Source: Strongyloides papillosus (taxonomy: Eukaryota; Nematoda; Chromadorea; Rhabditida; Strongyloididae). From it: 64,000 bases of DNA. The stretch is from the NCBI GenBank assembly GCA_005656395.1, contig SRSI01000038.1, forward strand, positions 434,001 to 498,000. The letters run 5' to 3'. A program made the translations under genes and the position numbers. How positions within the stretch are numbered: position 1 is the stretch's first letter; every line of letters starts with the position of its first letter. Below, piece after piece: positions 33,365-42,907 of this stretch. The notes under the pieces are model-generated. The model was not told the DNA's origin and made no database searches. It saw only the letters and a program-made list of their open reading frames with translations.

Positions 33365-36300
33365 TTAACTTTTGATATCCGCAGCATCATCTTTCAATAG
33401 TTTATTAAGTAATTCTTTGAACTCTTGAGATCTTATTACTGCCGTGTTAAGATCACAAGGCCATTCCATGTCTTTTTCCACTATTTCCGCAGCGTAACAT
33501 TTTCCAAACAAGTCAACCATTTCATTTAACACTATTTTTGAGTGGGCACTTACATGAACAATTCTTGTCTCTCCCCTTTTTTCTTGGAATGAGCTCCAGA
33601 GATCAGGAAAGGCTGTTACATTATAATTACACTGACTAGAAGAGCATACAAATCCGCTGTCACTTAAAAGTAAACCCTTTTTTGAATTAGCTCGAAGGAA
33701 TTCCAGACCTTTAACGGCAGCTTCTAATTCCAATTTTTGTGTGCTCGTGTTACCATGAACTTTTTTACCTTGAATTATTACCTGAGTACCATTTGTTGCA
33801 ACAATTGCCCAACCTTTACTTGTGTGGTTGTTGATGTTAGCTTCAGCTGCATCTGATGCTACAATCCAATCATCCACGAAGTCTTTAGTAATTGCATCAA
33901 CCTCGGATTGGTTAACACATCTATCTGGTAGGTAGTTTATTGGGTCATTGTCGTCATTCAACGGCGCAGCAGCAGTAGTTGTACTTTCTGCATTAGATGA
34001 TTCAAGTGGATCCTGTGGTTCTTTCATAACTTCATCATTATGTATGTTCCACAATTGTTGGTCCTTGAATTCACCTGTAACTTTTACAGTTGACAATTTC
34101 ACAGCATCACTCGCTCTGATATGGTAAGTTTCTCCGTCCTTGATTTTGAAACAACCTTGGCCAATTTTAGATACTAATTCACATTCTTTCCAATCATCAT
34201 CGTCGTATTTGACTTTATACCAACCACTACCATTCAATGCAGTAACTTGGACTGTATACTTGTCATGGAGAGATACTGAAGTATCATTTGCTTTACCCAT
34301 TTCAAAACGCTGACAATTCGTAAGCTTATCTGCACCAATAGAAGAATTAATTTTTGTAATGGTTTGGGCTAGTGATAAATGTTGATTCAAACCATGTCGA
34401 ACAGACTGAATACCTCTCTCAACTGACCCATTACTTATACTTCTATATGGAATGCTTCTAATGTGATAGATATTATGATCTTTCAACCAATCATCAAATT
34501 CACTGGAGATCAAAGGCCGGTGATTGTCGCTGACTAAAATTGAGATAGTACCAACTTCTTCTATCCATTTCTCTACACATTTTATCATTTCTTTTGATGC
34601 GTAAGACTTGATAAAGAAAGCTTTGGTCAATCTGCTGAAACTGTCATACATGACACAAATTTTTGATTTTCCATATACCATATTATCAATATGGATTCTT
34701 TCAGATGAAAACGTAGCCTTAGGCAGACTGCTTATCAATTTATTCAGGTTCTTTTGAGCAGTTTGACACTCTTTGCAATCGATCAAGAATTTCTCTGTCT
34801 TTCTAGTATAGCCTTCCACAATGAACTTCATTGCAATCGTACGCCGCATGTGAAGTAAGGATCTATGGGGACCATGGAGCTTAGAGAGCAACTCACTATG
34901 AAGTGTTGAAGGGATAAACATACGTTGATCAAGGAACAATAAGCCTTGATCTTCATGAACAGTTTTGAATTTTCGCAGACAAATGGGCCATTTCTTTCTA
35001 TCTTGATTCTTGAGAACCTCATACGTATAATCATTTTTGTATTCATCAATGATTAACTTCGGGTCAAGGATCGTTTCACATTCAGCATCTTTGCTAGCGA
35101 TTAAGAAGTGTGGAACATCTGAAATGGAATTAGAATTTTTCTTCTTAACTTCCCATTTGATCTCAAAAGGAGAAAGCTTGGTCATTAAACGAACAAATGT
35201 GGTATCATTACTGATACATTCGTCAAATGAAGCAAAGGAATCAAACATTTTTTTAATATCAACAGATGGTGTATATACCACGATGTTATTATACAACAAG
35301 ATACTCTCTAATTCTTCCGCCGCTATTGAAACTGCCAACAGAAGTCGTAAAGCTGGTGAATAACGTTTTTGAGAGCCTTGGAGTACACGAGAGTTGGAAT
35401 ATAATAAAAACGGTTTGCCACCTTTCATCCAAGAAACAGCAAAACCAACAAATTCATTATCATGATCGACGTCAATAAATAAAGTATTGATATTGTCTTC
35501 AATCATATGTAATGAATGTGCTTGATGATAGGCTTGCACTAATTGTTGAAATTGCTTTTCTTTCAAGTCAGTCCAACAAAATTTTTCATTTTTCTTTGGA
35601 TACAGTGATTTAGCTAACTTGGCAAAATCGGGAATGAACAATCTAGCATAGGACATTTTTGCTAAGGCACCACGCAGACTGGTTGAATCAGTTGGACTGT
35701 CCAGAATCGAACCTTTCATTTTGTTTGACGCTTGGATTGTGCCATCAGACGAGATACAGAAACCAAGAAAGTCAATGGAGTTCACCATGATTTGACTTTT
35801 TTGGCGATTGCACACAATGTTGTTTTCTTCCAAAACTTGAAATAATTGTGATAACGCTGCTCTATGACCAGATTCAGTTTTACTAATTACTACGATATCA
35901 TCAAAGTACCTATATGTATCTGGTATAGGATCAATGAGATCAGCCAGTGCATTATTGAACAACGCAGGCACAGAAGCAATACCAAACACAGCTCTCAGTG
36001 GTTCGTAAAAACCAAATGGTGTATTAATAGTCGCTAATTCTCGATTTTTACCATGAATTGTGAACTGCTTATAAGCATCCTTCAAGTCAATGGAAGAAAG
36101 ATAACGAACGTCCTCCTTTCTGAGTTGAAGAATATTCTTAATTGATATATTATCTTGTGCTTCCGGAATGATAATAAACTTGTTGATTCGAGTATAATCT
36201 CCACATATGCGAATTTCACCGTTGCTTTTGGGAACTACCACAATTGGACTCGCGTTTGAAAATTGCTTTGATGGAATTTTCCTCAAATAACCTAATTTAC

Positions 36301-36796
36301 ATTCCTCTTCAAGTCGCTGCTTTACCAAATCATGTACATTTGGTTTAAGTTTTCGGAAAGGCATGACACAGGGTTTAAAATCTTCTGAAACATCAAATGA
36401 CATGGACAATTTTGGAACGCGGACTTGAGCACAATTTTCTAATTTTTTTTCTATACTCTCACAACCAATGAACCCTAATCGCTTAAGATCACCGAAGCCA
36501 ATAATATCACATTCATGTTCCCAGACATAGAACTTACACGTGTGTTTAATGTTATCCAAGACTACAGGAATGACTAAAGCACCTAAGCATGATATTATAT
36601 TTGCACCAACATCTTTGATCTCAACAGTATCTAGAAGATCAAGACTTGGTTCACCAAGATCCTTCCATGATTTCATTGATAGATAATTGAAACCGCTGCA
36701 CGAGTCTAAGTACATTGTTGTTGAAAGTTTAACATTGCCAATTAAAGCTTTAATTGTCCAGTGAGATGGGCCAATTATTTTTGGGGGTGTCTCTTT
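33365..36796 (-). CDS. Pol polyprotein with second RNase H (element 2)
   Basis: The first ATG is at 36715, but the frame is open upstream to the A9 run at about 36794, so Pol is probably entered by frameshift from Gag. The protease reads YLDSCSGFNYLS just after that ATG. The RT has YFDD (about residue 270 from the ATG). The RNase H-position domain keeps the first Asp (FIDVDHD) but lacks the usual Glu (LRLLLA for E-x-x-A) and the TDH Asp (TPS). The integrase has HH-CC (ending CKECQ) and D (HIDN), D (VSDN), E (NGSVERG). The C-terminal RNase H-like domain shows ASDAAEA, KLELEAAVKGLE, LLSDSGF and NEMVDLFGK, i.e. all four acidic positions. TAA-type stop at 33365. Confidence 0.88.
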   Translation of the reverse strand, partial: KETPPKIIGPSHWTIKALIGNVKLSTTMYLDSCSGFNYLSMKSWKDLGEPSLDLLDTVEIKDVGANIISCLGALVIPVVLDNIKHTCKFYVWEHECDIIGFGDLKRLGFIGCESIEKKLENCAQVRVPKLSMSFDVSEDFKPCVMPFRKLKPNVHDLVKQRLEEECKLGYLRKIPSKQFSNASPIVVVPKSNGEIRICGDYTRINKFIIIPEAQDNISIKNILQLRKEDVRYLSSIDLKDAYKQFTIHGKNRELATINTPFGFYEPLRAVFGIASVPALFNNALADLIDPIPDTYRYFDDIVVISKTESGHRAALSQLFQVLEENNIVCNRQKSQIMVNSIDFLGFCISSDGTIQASNKMKGSILDSPTDSTSLRGALAKMSYARLFIPDFAKLAKSLYPKKNEKFCWTDLKEKQFQQLVQAYHQAHSLHMIEDNINTLFIDVDHDNEFVGFAVSWMKGGKPFLLYSNSRVLQGSQKRYSPALRLLLAVSIAAEELESILLYNNIVVYTPSVDIKKMFDSFASFDECISNDTTFVRLMTKLSPFEIKWEVKKKNSNSISDVPHFLIASKDAECETILDPKLIIDEYKNDYTYEVLKNQDRKKWPICLRKFKTVHEDQGLLFLDQRMFIPSTLHSELLSKLHGPHRSLLHMRRTIAMKFIVEGYTRKTEKFLIDCKECQTAQKNLNKLISSLPKATFSSERIHIDNMVYGKSKICVMYDSFSRLTKAFFIKSYASKEMIKCVEKWIEEVGTISILVSDNHRPLISSEFDDWLKDHNIYHIRSIPYRSISNGSVERGIQSVRHGLNQHLSLAQTITKINSSIGADKLTNCQRFEMGKANDTSVSLHDKYTVQVTALNGSGWYKVKYDDDDWKECELVSKIGQGCFKIKDGETYHIRASDAVKLSTVKVTGEFKDQQLWNIHNDEVMKEPQDPLESSNAESTTTAAAPLNDDNDPINYLPDRCVNQSEVDAITKDFVDDWIVASDAAEANINNHTSKGWAIVATNGTQVIIQGKKVHGNTSTQKLELEAAVKGLEFLRANSKKGLLLSDSGFVCSSSQCNYNVTAFPDLWSSFQEKRGETRIVHVSAHSKIVLNEMVDLFGKCYAAEIVEKDMEWPCDLNTAVIRSQEFKELLNKLLKDDAADIKS

Positions 36797-37373
36797 TTTT
36801 TTCTACAATCGTATTTTTATCTTTATCACCCTTGCCAGGGACCAAACGTTGATGGATGGATGTTTTGTTGCGAGTTGCCCAATTATGAAGTGATTCTTTA
36901 CAAAGAACTTCTTTCTCCTTCTCCAGATGTTTGAAGAACGCTGCTGCCAGGTCCTTAGGCATTCTCATAATACAGTGAAACGTAGCTATTTGCTCTACCA
37001 AATCACTATTGCAATCTTGTTCGAAAAGTGTAGCAATAAGTTTAGAGGTACGTTGTATATATGAGTGTAATGGACGCAGGTCAGTATGCCGGAAAGTGAT
37101 TGAGTATAATTGGTTCCTCGCTTCTTCAAGTACTTCCTTCTTGGGTTCCTCTTCAACTAGTTCATCCAAGAAATTGCAGATTGTTTGCACTTCTTCACCG
37201 ATTTCAGGTTGAAGATCTTCAACAGCTTCTCTAATGTCTTCTGGTAATGCATTGATGAGTACCTGGACATGCTGTTCCTCTGGAACATACATGCGAAGAT
37301 GTTGTTGAGCATATTCTACAAAACCATGACGTGGAAGGTATGACGTGAAGGGTTTTAAAGCCGGGGGCGCCAT
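36750..37373 (-). CDS. Gag (element 2)
   Basis: 208 codons starting MAPPALKPF at 37373. As in element 1, the ATG is the last A of the 5' LTR plus TG of the primer binding site. The same frame is open for 29 codons further upstream inside the LTR, but an LTR-internal start is less likely. The protein is mostly helical and acidic (VQVLINALPEDIREAVEDL, RMPKDLAAAFFKHLEKE), like a Gag capsid domain. There is no CCHC knuckle. It ends about 40 nt past a run of nine A. Confidence 0.75.
   Translation of the reverse strand: MAPPALKPFTSYLPRHGFVEYAQQHLRMYVPEEQHVQVLINALPEDIREAVEDLQPEIGEEVQTICNFLDELVEEEPKKEVLEEARNQLYSITFRHTDLRPLHSYIQRTSKLIATLFEQDCNSDLVEQIATFHCIMRMPKDLAAAFFKHLEKEKEVLCKESLHNWATRNKTSIHQRLVPGKGDKDKNTIVEKKRDTPKNNWPISLDN
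36786..36800 (-). other. Probable gag-pol frameshift site (A9)
   Basis: The minus strand reads GAAAAAAAAAGAGAC. Gag continues in one frame and Pol is open in the +1 frame. Slippage on the nine-A run would join them. An extra A from sequencing cannot be excluded. Confidence 0.5.
37355..37372 (-). promoter_or_regulatory. Primer binding site of element 2
   Basis: TGGCGCCCCCGGCTTTAA directly follows the 5' LTR. The first eight bases equal the start of lysine-tRNA-type sites, but the rest diverges. Confidence 0.55.
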
Positions 37374-37466
37374 GTTAGATTTTTGCATGAGACATAATTT
37401 ATTAAAAAATATGATGCTATTTATAAAACAATAATTTGGATATTTAATTAAAATTAGCATCTAACA
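37373..37466 (-). repeat. 5' LTR of element 2
   Basis: 94 bp, TG...CA ends; very short for a functional LTR holding promoter and polyadenylation signals. Confidence 0.92.
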
Positions 37467-38231
37467 ATAATATTTTAACTACTTTCAATAAATAATCATT
37501 ATGGATGTTGAAAAATTGAAAAAAATAGATACTTTTTTTCAAATACTAAAGAAAACGAAAAATTAGACTATTTTTGAATTGTCATAACTTTCTTGAAACT
37601 TATTACCAAAAAACAAGATTATTACCGTTGGATAGAGCTTCGTTAACTTTATTAGAATAATAATAAAACTTTTCTGATAATCTTCTCAATGAGCTTTAAA
37701 AAACTACGAAATTTTGGCAAAAATCGTGGTTTTTTTGTTTTAATTTAAAATTAAACAATGTTAATGAAGTTTAATATTTATGATATTGAAAATTCTGGTA
37801 TAAAAAGAATTTGAGCTTTTAATCTATAAAAGAATCATCTCAATATCTCTTCATATTAAAAAGTTACGTACTCATAAAAGCGAAAAAAAACATATTTTTT
37901 TAAAATGGCCATAAGTCCTAATGGGATCATAATTTTGTAAAAATAAAAAAAATAAAAATATTGTCTCTTAGTTCTACTAACCTGCAAAATTTCACGTTTT
38001 TATCTCTTCGTAAAATAAAGTTATAAGCTCTCGCAGGTGGGGAGTTAATTATGGGACACCCTGTATATAAAAAAATAATTTTATTATTATAATAAATAAA
38101 TTTTTTAAACTTTAATAACTAAAAAATTTATAATATTTATTTATATAACAGTTATTTTTATTGGCTGGCATTTTCTTTTAATAAATTGATCTTATAATGT
38201 TATTATAATACATATACATTTATTTCCTATA

Positions 38232-38300
38232 AAAGTGACATAAAACTTTATAAGTGAATGAAATTAAATAGATGTAGGTTGATATTTTTATAAATTCGTC
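38232..38300 (+). promoter_or_regulatory. SL RNA gene upstream region, unit 1
   Basis: Contains AAAGTGACATAAAAC and AAATAGATGTAGGTTGATAT, both conserved at the same distance upstream of the SL exon in the two other units (42840-42903, 52866-52934). The first block lies about 55-70 bp before position +1, where a proximal sequence element is expected. Confidence 0.55.
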
Positions 38301-38305
38301 GGTTT
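38301..38305 (+). ncRNA. SL exon, first 5 nt (split by retrotransposon)
   Basis: GGTTT after the conserved ...TCGTC. The rest of this SL gene resumes at 42295, after the non-LTR element. Confidence 0.7.
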
Positions 38306-38445
38306 TAAATTTTATTTAGATATTTGTATAATATATAAAAGGGGATAAATAACACGAAAAAAGACTAAATACTACTATTAAATAGTAAATAAAACCATTA
38401 AATTTTGAGATTATTTGATTCTATACTTCATAGTTAAATATTATT

Positions 38446-41337
38446 TCAGTACCGTCTAGCAACATAATTCTTTGCAACCCATAAAGTTTCCAAAACCGTT
38501 GAAATAGACAAACATCTAGATAAATCATTTGGATTTATTAAATCAAACTTTTCCAGTGTAACCAATAAATCGTCCATAATCTCGCCATAACTACATAATA
38601 TTATTGGAATAAATATTATTTTTTTCTGGAGTTTAACTTTTAACATATCTACCAAATTTCTTCCTTTAACAACATTTTCAAAATTCAATTCATTAAGTTC
38701 TAATGTTCCATTAATTGTGTATTTTGTTGTTTTGTAGTCTTTGACTCTTTGGTAGTTTGTTAATGATGTTATGCCTAATTCAATCACATAAACTTTTTCT
38801 TTACATTCAATGATCAAATCAGGTATAAAATGGTGAAGGTCTTTGAATGGCCATGGTTTCTCAAAATGTATAGTAATGTCATCAGTTAGTTTCCAATTCT
38901 CAGGATCAAGAGCTTCTTTTCTATTTAGAGGTTTAAGTTTGAATTTCTTTCTTAATTCATTAAATAGAGTCATTAAAACTCTGTCATGTCTCCTTTTGAA
39001 TAGTGAAACCATCTCCTCACTTTGGCATTGTGATGTGATATGACGACAGGTATCATACATTGGACAGTACAGGCATTTTTGATTTGGATTTTTCTTTGTA
39101 TGTGTTAATCCCGGGTAATCCTCTTGTTGAAGTTGAAACATTTCTCTTGTTTTCTGTTGACATAGTGGATTATTCTTTAACCAAGGCATGGTTATATTTT
39201 CGTTTACCACATTTTTAGCATAGTTAATTTTTGAACTCCATTTCTCTAAATTTTCTTTCTCTGTCAACTCCAGGAATTTATCTTTAAGAAATTTCCTCAT
39301 TTCAATTTCTTCTCTCATTAGTTGACCATTCAATTTGTACAAATTTGGTCCCATACATTCGATTTTAACACTCATGATTTCCAAATACTTCATAAAATGA
39401 CCATACAGATTCTTTTTATTGTTTTTGTGCCATTCCATTTGTCTTCCCAGATATAATCTTAAGTCATTCTCATAAAGTAAATGAGTCCCAGCGAAGCCGA
39501 TATTCTTCCATACCTCCAGTCTAATTTCTTTTAATCCTAATCCAAAAGATTCGTGTGTCAGGTATAGTCTTGATTTACACGAAGCATAATCTCTTAGATG
39601 GTTTAAAGGATAGTCTGGATTGTGACTCTTTGTCATTAACTTCCTTATCATACTATCTATGACTTCAGCATTCTTCAATGTAACCTTTATATCCTCTTGA
39701 CCATGACACCCAAGTAAGATATAAGAGATTGCAGGGATGATCGTGGTATTAATTGCCTTTATTACTTGAGATGAGTTCAAAGGGCTTGCCAATATTTCTT
39801 TTACTTTTAGTAGACTTTTCTCTACTATGTTATTGAGAGTACATCCTATATCGGAATACCCATCTTTGTTTTGATAAACTCCCAAGTATTTGTAAAAGCT
39901 ATTTAACACCGTGAAATCTAATTCATTTTCTTTAATTGAATTCTTTGCACCATTTAGTTCCACAATTGAACATTTTGATCTGTTAACTTCCATTCCAATT
40001 TCATTGCTTACATCCATTAACACTTTTATCATTTTTTCCAATTCATTTTTACCCATACTATACCATTTTAGATCGTCCATGAATACGATATGGTTATTTT
40101 GAATGGATGACGTTTTGTTAAGAAAATAAGAGATTGAACTGAAGATTAATTGGAACAGCAGTGGACTTAGTGCATTTCCTTGACCAACACCTCTTAACAA
40201 CGGGATTGAACAATTGCCACCAACATTCTGGATCTTAATTTTTTGTAATTTTTGGCATTTACTTATTAAGTCCACTATATTTTTTGGTAATCTGGTTGAT
40301 CGTAGTAGTTTGATAAGGAGTGAGTTATTCACTTTATCAAATGCTTTGGATAGGTCGATATATGTGGCATATTTTTCAGTATCCTTAGTCAAGTTCAGTT
40401 CCTGATTCACGGTTGCATCAATAATAAGACAGTCCAGTGTGCTGATTTTGTTTTCACGACCAGCTTTCTGTTCTTTAGCAATCCAGTTCCCAATGTTGTG
40501 ATACAAGTACTTGTAAAGATAACTCCGAAGTAACTTATTATCACTATTACTACAGCAGATCAATCTATAGTTTTCTGGAGTATTGATTTCTCCTTTTCCT
40601 TTGTACAACATGAATCCTTTTGTAGTAACATCTGTCTTGAGAAGTGGAAGAGAACCTTTTAATACATTCTTGATATAAACTTTCAAATAAATTTTTGCAA
40701 TTTCAAGTTTCTTAAACACAACAGTTTGGATATTATCCCATCCAGTTGTTTTGAAATTGTTTACTTTACCAACAACCATATTAAATAATTCTTCATCAAA
40801 AGTCCAGGATAGTTTTCCAAGTCCGTTCTTTGTATCCTTTTCCTCCATGAATTTGACATACTCATTAAATAAGGGTGTTTCTTTCACTTTAGGTTTTGAA
40901 TACAACTCCTTATAATAATCAGAAACAGTTTCGCATGGGATGTTCACCATATTGTCACTTTTCTTTGACATGTCCATATATGATAGAACTTTCAGACTTG
41001 GCTTTTGATTGAACAGATATCTTATTTTTGCTGCTTTGCTACTGTTTTCTATTTTCAACTTTTCCTTTTTGACGTTATCAACTTTTTCTTCTATGGCTTG
41101 TAACATTATCTTTTCATTATTGTAATGTTTTCTCTTGCAGTAGGATCTGATGAAGGCTTTCTCCTTTTTGTAAAATTTAGCATACTTCTGATCCTTGTTC
41201 TTTGAATCTTCAAGGGTACATGCTTTCTTTATACGGTCCTTCAGCCTCAATATCCTCCTTTCATACTTCCTAGCTTTAATTACGGCGTTGACTCTGAATC
41301 CATCCTGGTCAATCTTCTTGAAACAGTAGCTCTTCAT
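38446..41337 (-). CDS. Non-LTR reverse transcriptase with restriction-like endonuclease
   Basis: 963 codons from ATG at 41337, in frame with the upstream ORF behind a single TGA. The RT domain (about residues 190-560) has YIDLSKAFDKV, LLRGVGQGNALSPLLF and the catalytic IVFMDDLKWYS, a form shared by R4/Dong/NeSL-type elements rather than R2 (FADD). A zinc finger near residue 765 is C-x2-C-x7-H-x4-C (CLYCPMYDTCRHITSQC). The endonuclease near 840 reads HHFIPDLIIE with YVIELGI, fitting a PD-(D/E)xK-type nuclease. There is no Ulp1-like cysteine protease, which C. elegans NeSL-1 has. The protein would nick the target DNA and copy its own RNA there. Confidence 0.85.
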   Translation of the reverse strand: MKSYCFKKIDQDGFRVNAVIKARKYERRILRLKDRIKKACTLEDSKNKDQKYAKFYKKEKAFIRSYCKRKHYNNEKIMLQAIEEKVDNVKKEKLKIENSSKAAKIRYLFNQKPSLKVLSYMDMSKKSDNMVNIPCETVSDYYKELYSKPKVKETPLFNEYVKFMEEKDTKNGLGKLSWTFDEELFNMVVGKVNNFKTTGWDNIQTVVFKKLEIAKIYLKVYIKNVLKGSLPLLKTDVTTKGFMLYKGKGEINTPENYRLICCSNSDNKLLRSYLYKYLYHNIGNWIAKEQKAGRENKISTLDCLIIDATVNQELNLTKDTEKYATYIDLSKAFDKVNNSLLIKLLRSTRLPKNIVDLISKCQKLQKIKIQNVGGNCSIPLLRGVGQGNALSPLLFQLIFSSISYFLNKTSSIQNNHIVFMDDLKWYSMGKNELEKMIKVLMDVSNEIGMEVNRSKCSIVELNGAKNSIKENELDFTVLNSFYKYLGVYQNKDGYSDIGCTLNNIVEKSLLKVKEILASPLNSSQVIKAINTTIIPAISYILLGCHGQEDIKVTLKNAEVIDSMIRKLMTKSHNPDYPLNHLRDYASCKSRLYLTHESFGLGLKEIRLEVWKNIGFAGTHLLYENDLRLYLGRQMEWHKNNKKNLYGHFMKYLEIMSVKIECMGPNLYKLNGQLMREEIEMRKFLKDKFLELTEKENLEKWSSKINYAKNVVNENITMPWLKNNPLCQQKTREMFQLQQEDYPGLTHTKKNPNQKCLYCPMYDTCRHITSQCQSEEMVSLFKRRHDRVLMTLFNELRKKFKLKPLNRKEALDPENWKLTDDITIHFEKPWPFKDLHHFIPDLIIECKEKVYVIELGITSLTNYQRVKDYKTTKYTINGTLELNELNFENVVKGRNLVDMLKVKLQKKIIFIPIILCSYGEIMDDLLVTLEKFDLINPNDLSRCLSISTVLETLWVAKNYVARRY

Positions 41338-41373
41338 GGTGTAGAGGGCGGCACGTAACCATCTTTTAGCTTC

Positions 41374-42017
41374 TCACTGTAGTTTAATCCATGCCTTCTC
41401 TTCCATTTTGTTATTCATCTTCTCGATGATTGGAGCCAGTTTCTCCGTTAGAGCTGAGTTGATATCGTCAAATGGAATATAATTCCTTACGTCAAACCTA
41501 AAGCAAGGACGTTTAGTATCTAATTTATAGAAATGCAATAACCTATCTTTAGACTTCGCATTCTCGCCGCATCTGGTGGTAGGTATTCTTTTTCTAGTTT
41601 TATTGATAACTATCAATCTTTTCTTTTTAACATTTTCCTCTTCCTTTTTAACGATGGTTTCGATGGTGGTGCTGGTGACTTCCTCCTCATCTTCAACTTT
41701 TTTCGGTGATTCCAGTATTTCGGCATACTTTGGCATGTGTCTGTTATTCCTGTAGAGATCACCTTTATTTCTGATTGTACTCTAGCAGCCGACCTTCCAT
41801 TCATCTTTGTCATTAGGATGTTGAATTCTTTTACCACTTGCTTATACTGGAATCGACCATTTTTCACAGGGCAGATTTTTGTAAACTCCTGTAGAAGCCT
41901 CTTTTCCTCCTCTGTCCATTTTTTCCAGATTCTATCGTCTTTACCATCGAATTCCTTCATTATTGTCTTACTGTTTTTTATAGTCGCAGCAGTCTCTTTT
42001 GCTTTCGCATTATTCAA
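41374..42017 (-). pseudogene. N-terminal Myb-containing region of the non-LTR element
   Basis: ATG at 42017 opens a frame with a Myb/SANT-like helix set (WTEEEKRLLQEFTK ... FQYKQVVKEFN ... RSAARVQSEIK), as found at the N-terminus of R2/R4/NeSL proteins, where it binds target DNA. Near 41740 the coherent text moves to another frame (MPKYAEILESPKKVEDEEE...), which runs to TGA at about 41374 and is then in frame with the RT ORF. One frameshift and one TGA suggest a recently disabled copy, or separate translation of an ORF1-like piece. Confidence 0.6.
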
Positions 42018-42294
42018 ATTTGATGATTTTCAGCTTTTCATCGTATTTAAATTTTCAGTGGTGAATGAGTTGTCGCTCACCACATTACTCCCCTCATTTT
42101 TTCAGGGGCTCTGTCCTTTTTTATCCGAATGTATTTCGGTACCTTCTGACAGGCCTCTTCTTTGATTCTGCTCCTCCAGGTTCCATTGAAATTTGCTTTT
42201 TTGGTCCCATTTTTAGATTAATTGTTTAATATTAAATAAAAATTAAAAAGCGTCAGTGCGACACCTCGTGAGAGAGAAGAGTAGAAATCGCGGG

Positions 42295-42382
42295 TATAAA
42301 ACCCAGTTTGAGGTAATTATGAATTCTGAGGTTATTCTTCAGCTTCAAAATTTTGGGAATGAAGCGAGAAATAGCTTCTAAT
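42295..42382 (+). ncRNA. SL RNA gene, remainder after the insertion (unit 1)
   Basis: Exon nucleotides from TATAAAACCC to AGTTTGAG (to 42312), then a GTAATT donor, the Sm-type AAATTTTGGGA (about 42347) and the hairpin GAAGCGAGAAATAGCTTC (42361-42378). The 5' end is interrupted, so no normal SL RNA can be made. Confidence 0.7.
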
Positions 42383-42478
42383 ATAAAAAAATTATAAGAA
42401 TAGATTTATTTAATAAATAAGAAAAAATAAATGATTATTGGAATGTAAAATAAAATAATATATAAAAATACAAAAAGG

Positions 42479-42594
42479 ACTTACGGCACAACTGTTCATA
42501 AGAGTCTCCCATCCAACACTAAGATAGCTTGGAACTGATTTACTTCAGAGATCAGACGGGATCTGGTTCATTCAGTACAATATGACCGTAAGAC
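42479..42594 (-). rRNA. 5S rRNA gene, divergent copy (unit 1)
   Basis: Reads as 5S on the minus strand: GTCTTACGGTCATA at the 5' end, GATCCCGTCTGATCTC in the middle, TTGGATGGGAGAC near the 3' end, and CCGTAAGTC closing the terminal helix. Followed by T5, a Pol III terminator. It has lost bases at GTACTTGG (reads GTGTTGG) and elsewhere, so it may be a pseudogene. Confidence 0.75.
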
Positions 42595-42839
42595 ATTAAA
42601 ATTGTTTTTTAAATAATTATTATAATAGATATTTAATGATAAACACTAAATTAAATAGGCTAATATATATGAAAAATTCTATTATTATTATAAATAACAT
42701 TTTTAAACTTTAATAAATAAGAATTTAAAAATTTATAATATTTATTTATATAACAGTTATTATTATTTTTTTTGGCATTTTTTTTTAATATATTGACCTT
42801 ATAATGTTATTATACATATACATTTATTTCCTATTAAAG

Positions 42840-42903
42840 TGACATAAACTTTATAAGTAAATGAAATGAAATAGATGTAGGTTGATATTTTTATGAAATC
42901 GTC
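42840..42903 (+). promoter_or_regulatory. SL RNA gene upstream region, unit 2
   Basis: Same AAAGTGACATAAAC and AATAGATGTAGGTTGATATT blocks as in unit 1. It is now separated from its SL gene by the 9.4 kb Gypsy element. Confidence 0.55.
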
Positions 42904-42907
42904 GGTT

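Larger units (their letters stand above)
33260..37466 (-). mobile_element. Ty3/Gypsy-type LTR element, 94-bp LTRs (element 2)
   Basis: 4207 bp. LTRs of only 94 bp with one mismatch. Flanks ATAGT and ATAAT match in four of five bases, consistent with a 5-bp duplication. It carries gag and pol frames on the minus strand and is nested in the foldback element at 32411-38063. Confidence 0.92.
32411..38063. mobile_element. Mariner-type foldback element with nested LTR element
   Basis: Ends CAGGGTGTCTCATAATTAAC and GTTAATTATGGGACACCCTG, flanked by TA. Imperfect inverted arms of about 450-500 bp (landmarks CCTGCAAAATTTCACG, GAGCTTCGTTAAC). Without the LTR element at 33260-37466 it is about 1.45 kb and has no transposase frame. 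Its right side lies in SL/5S spacer sequence. Confidence 0.8.
38306..42294 (-). mobile_element. NeSL/R4-like non-LTR retrotransposon inside the SL exon
   Basis: About 3.99 kb inserted between nucleotides 5 and 6 of the 22-nt SL exon (1-nt ambiguity, no clear target duplication). Encodes an N-terminal Myb-like domain, an RT with FMDD and a C-terminal CCHC plus restriction-like endonuclease, the layout of the R2/R4/NeSL group of site-specific elements. The 3' end (minus strand) lies at the GGTTT side; no poly(A) tail. Confidence 0.8.

Noticed and set aside
42295..42301. TATAAAA as a TATA box
   Set aside because: It lies inside the SL exon itself, not upstream of a start site.
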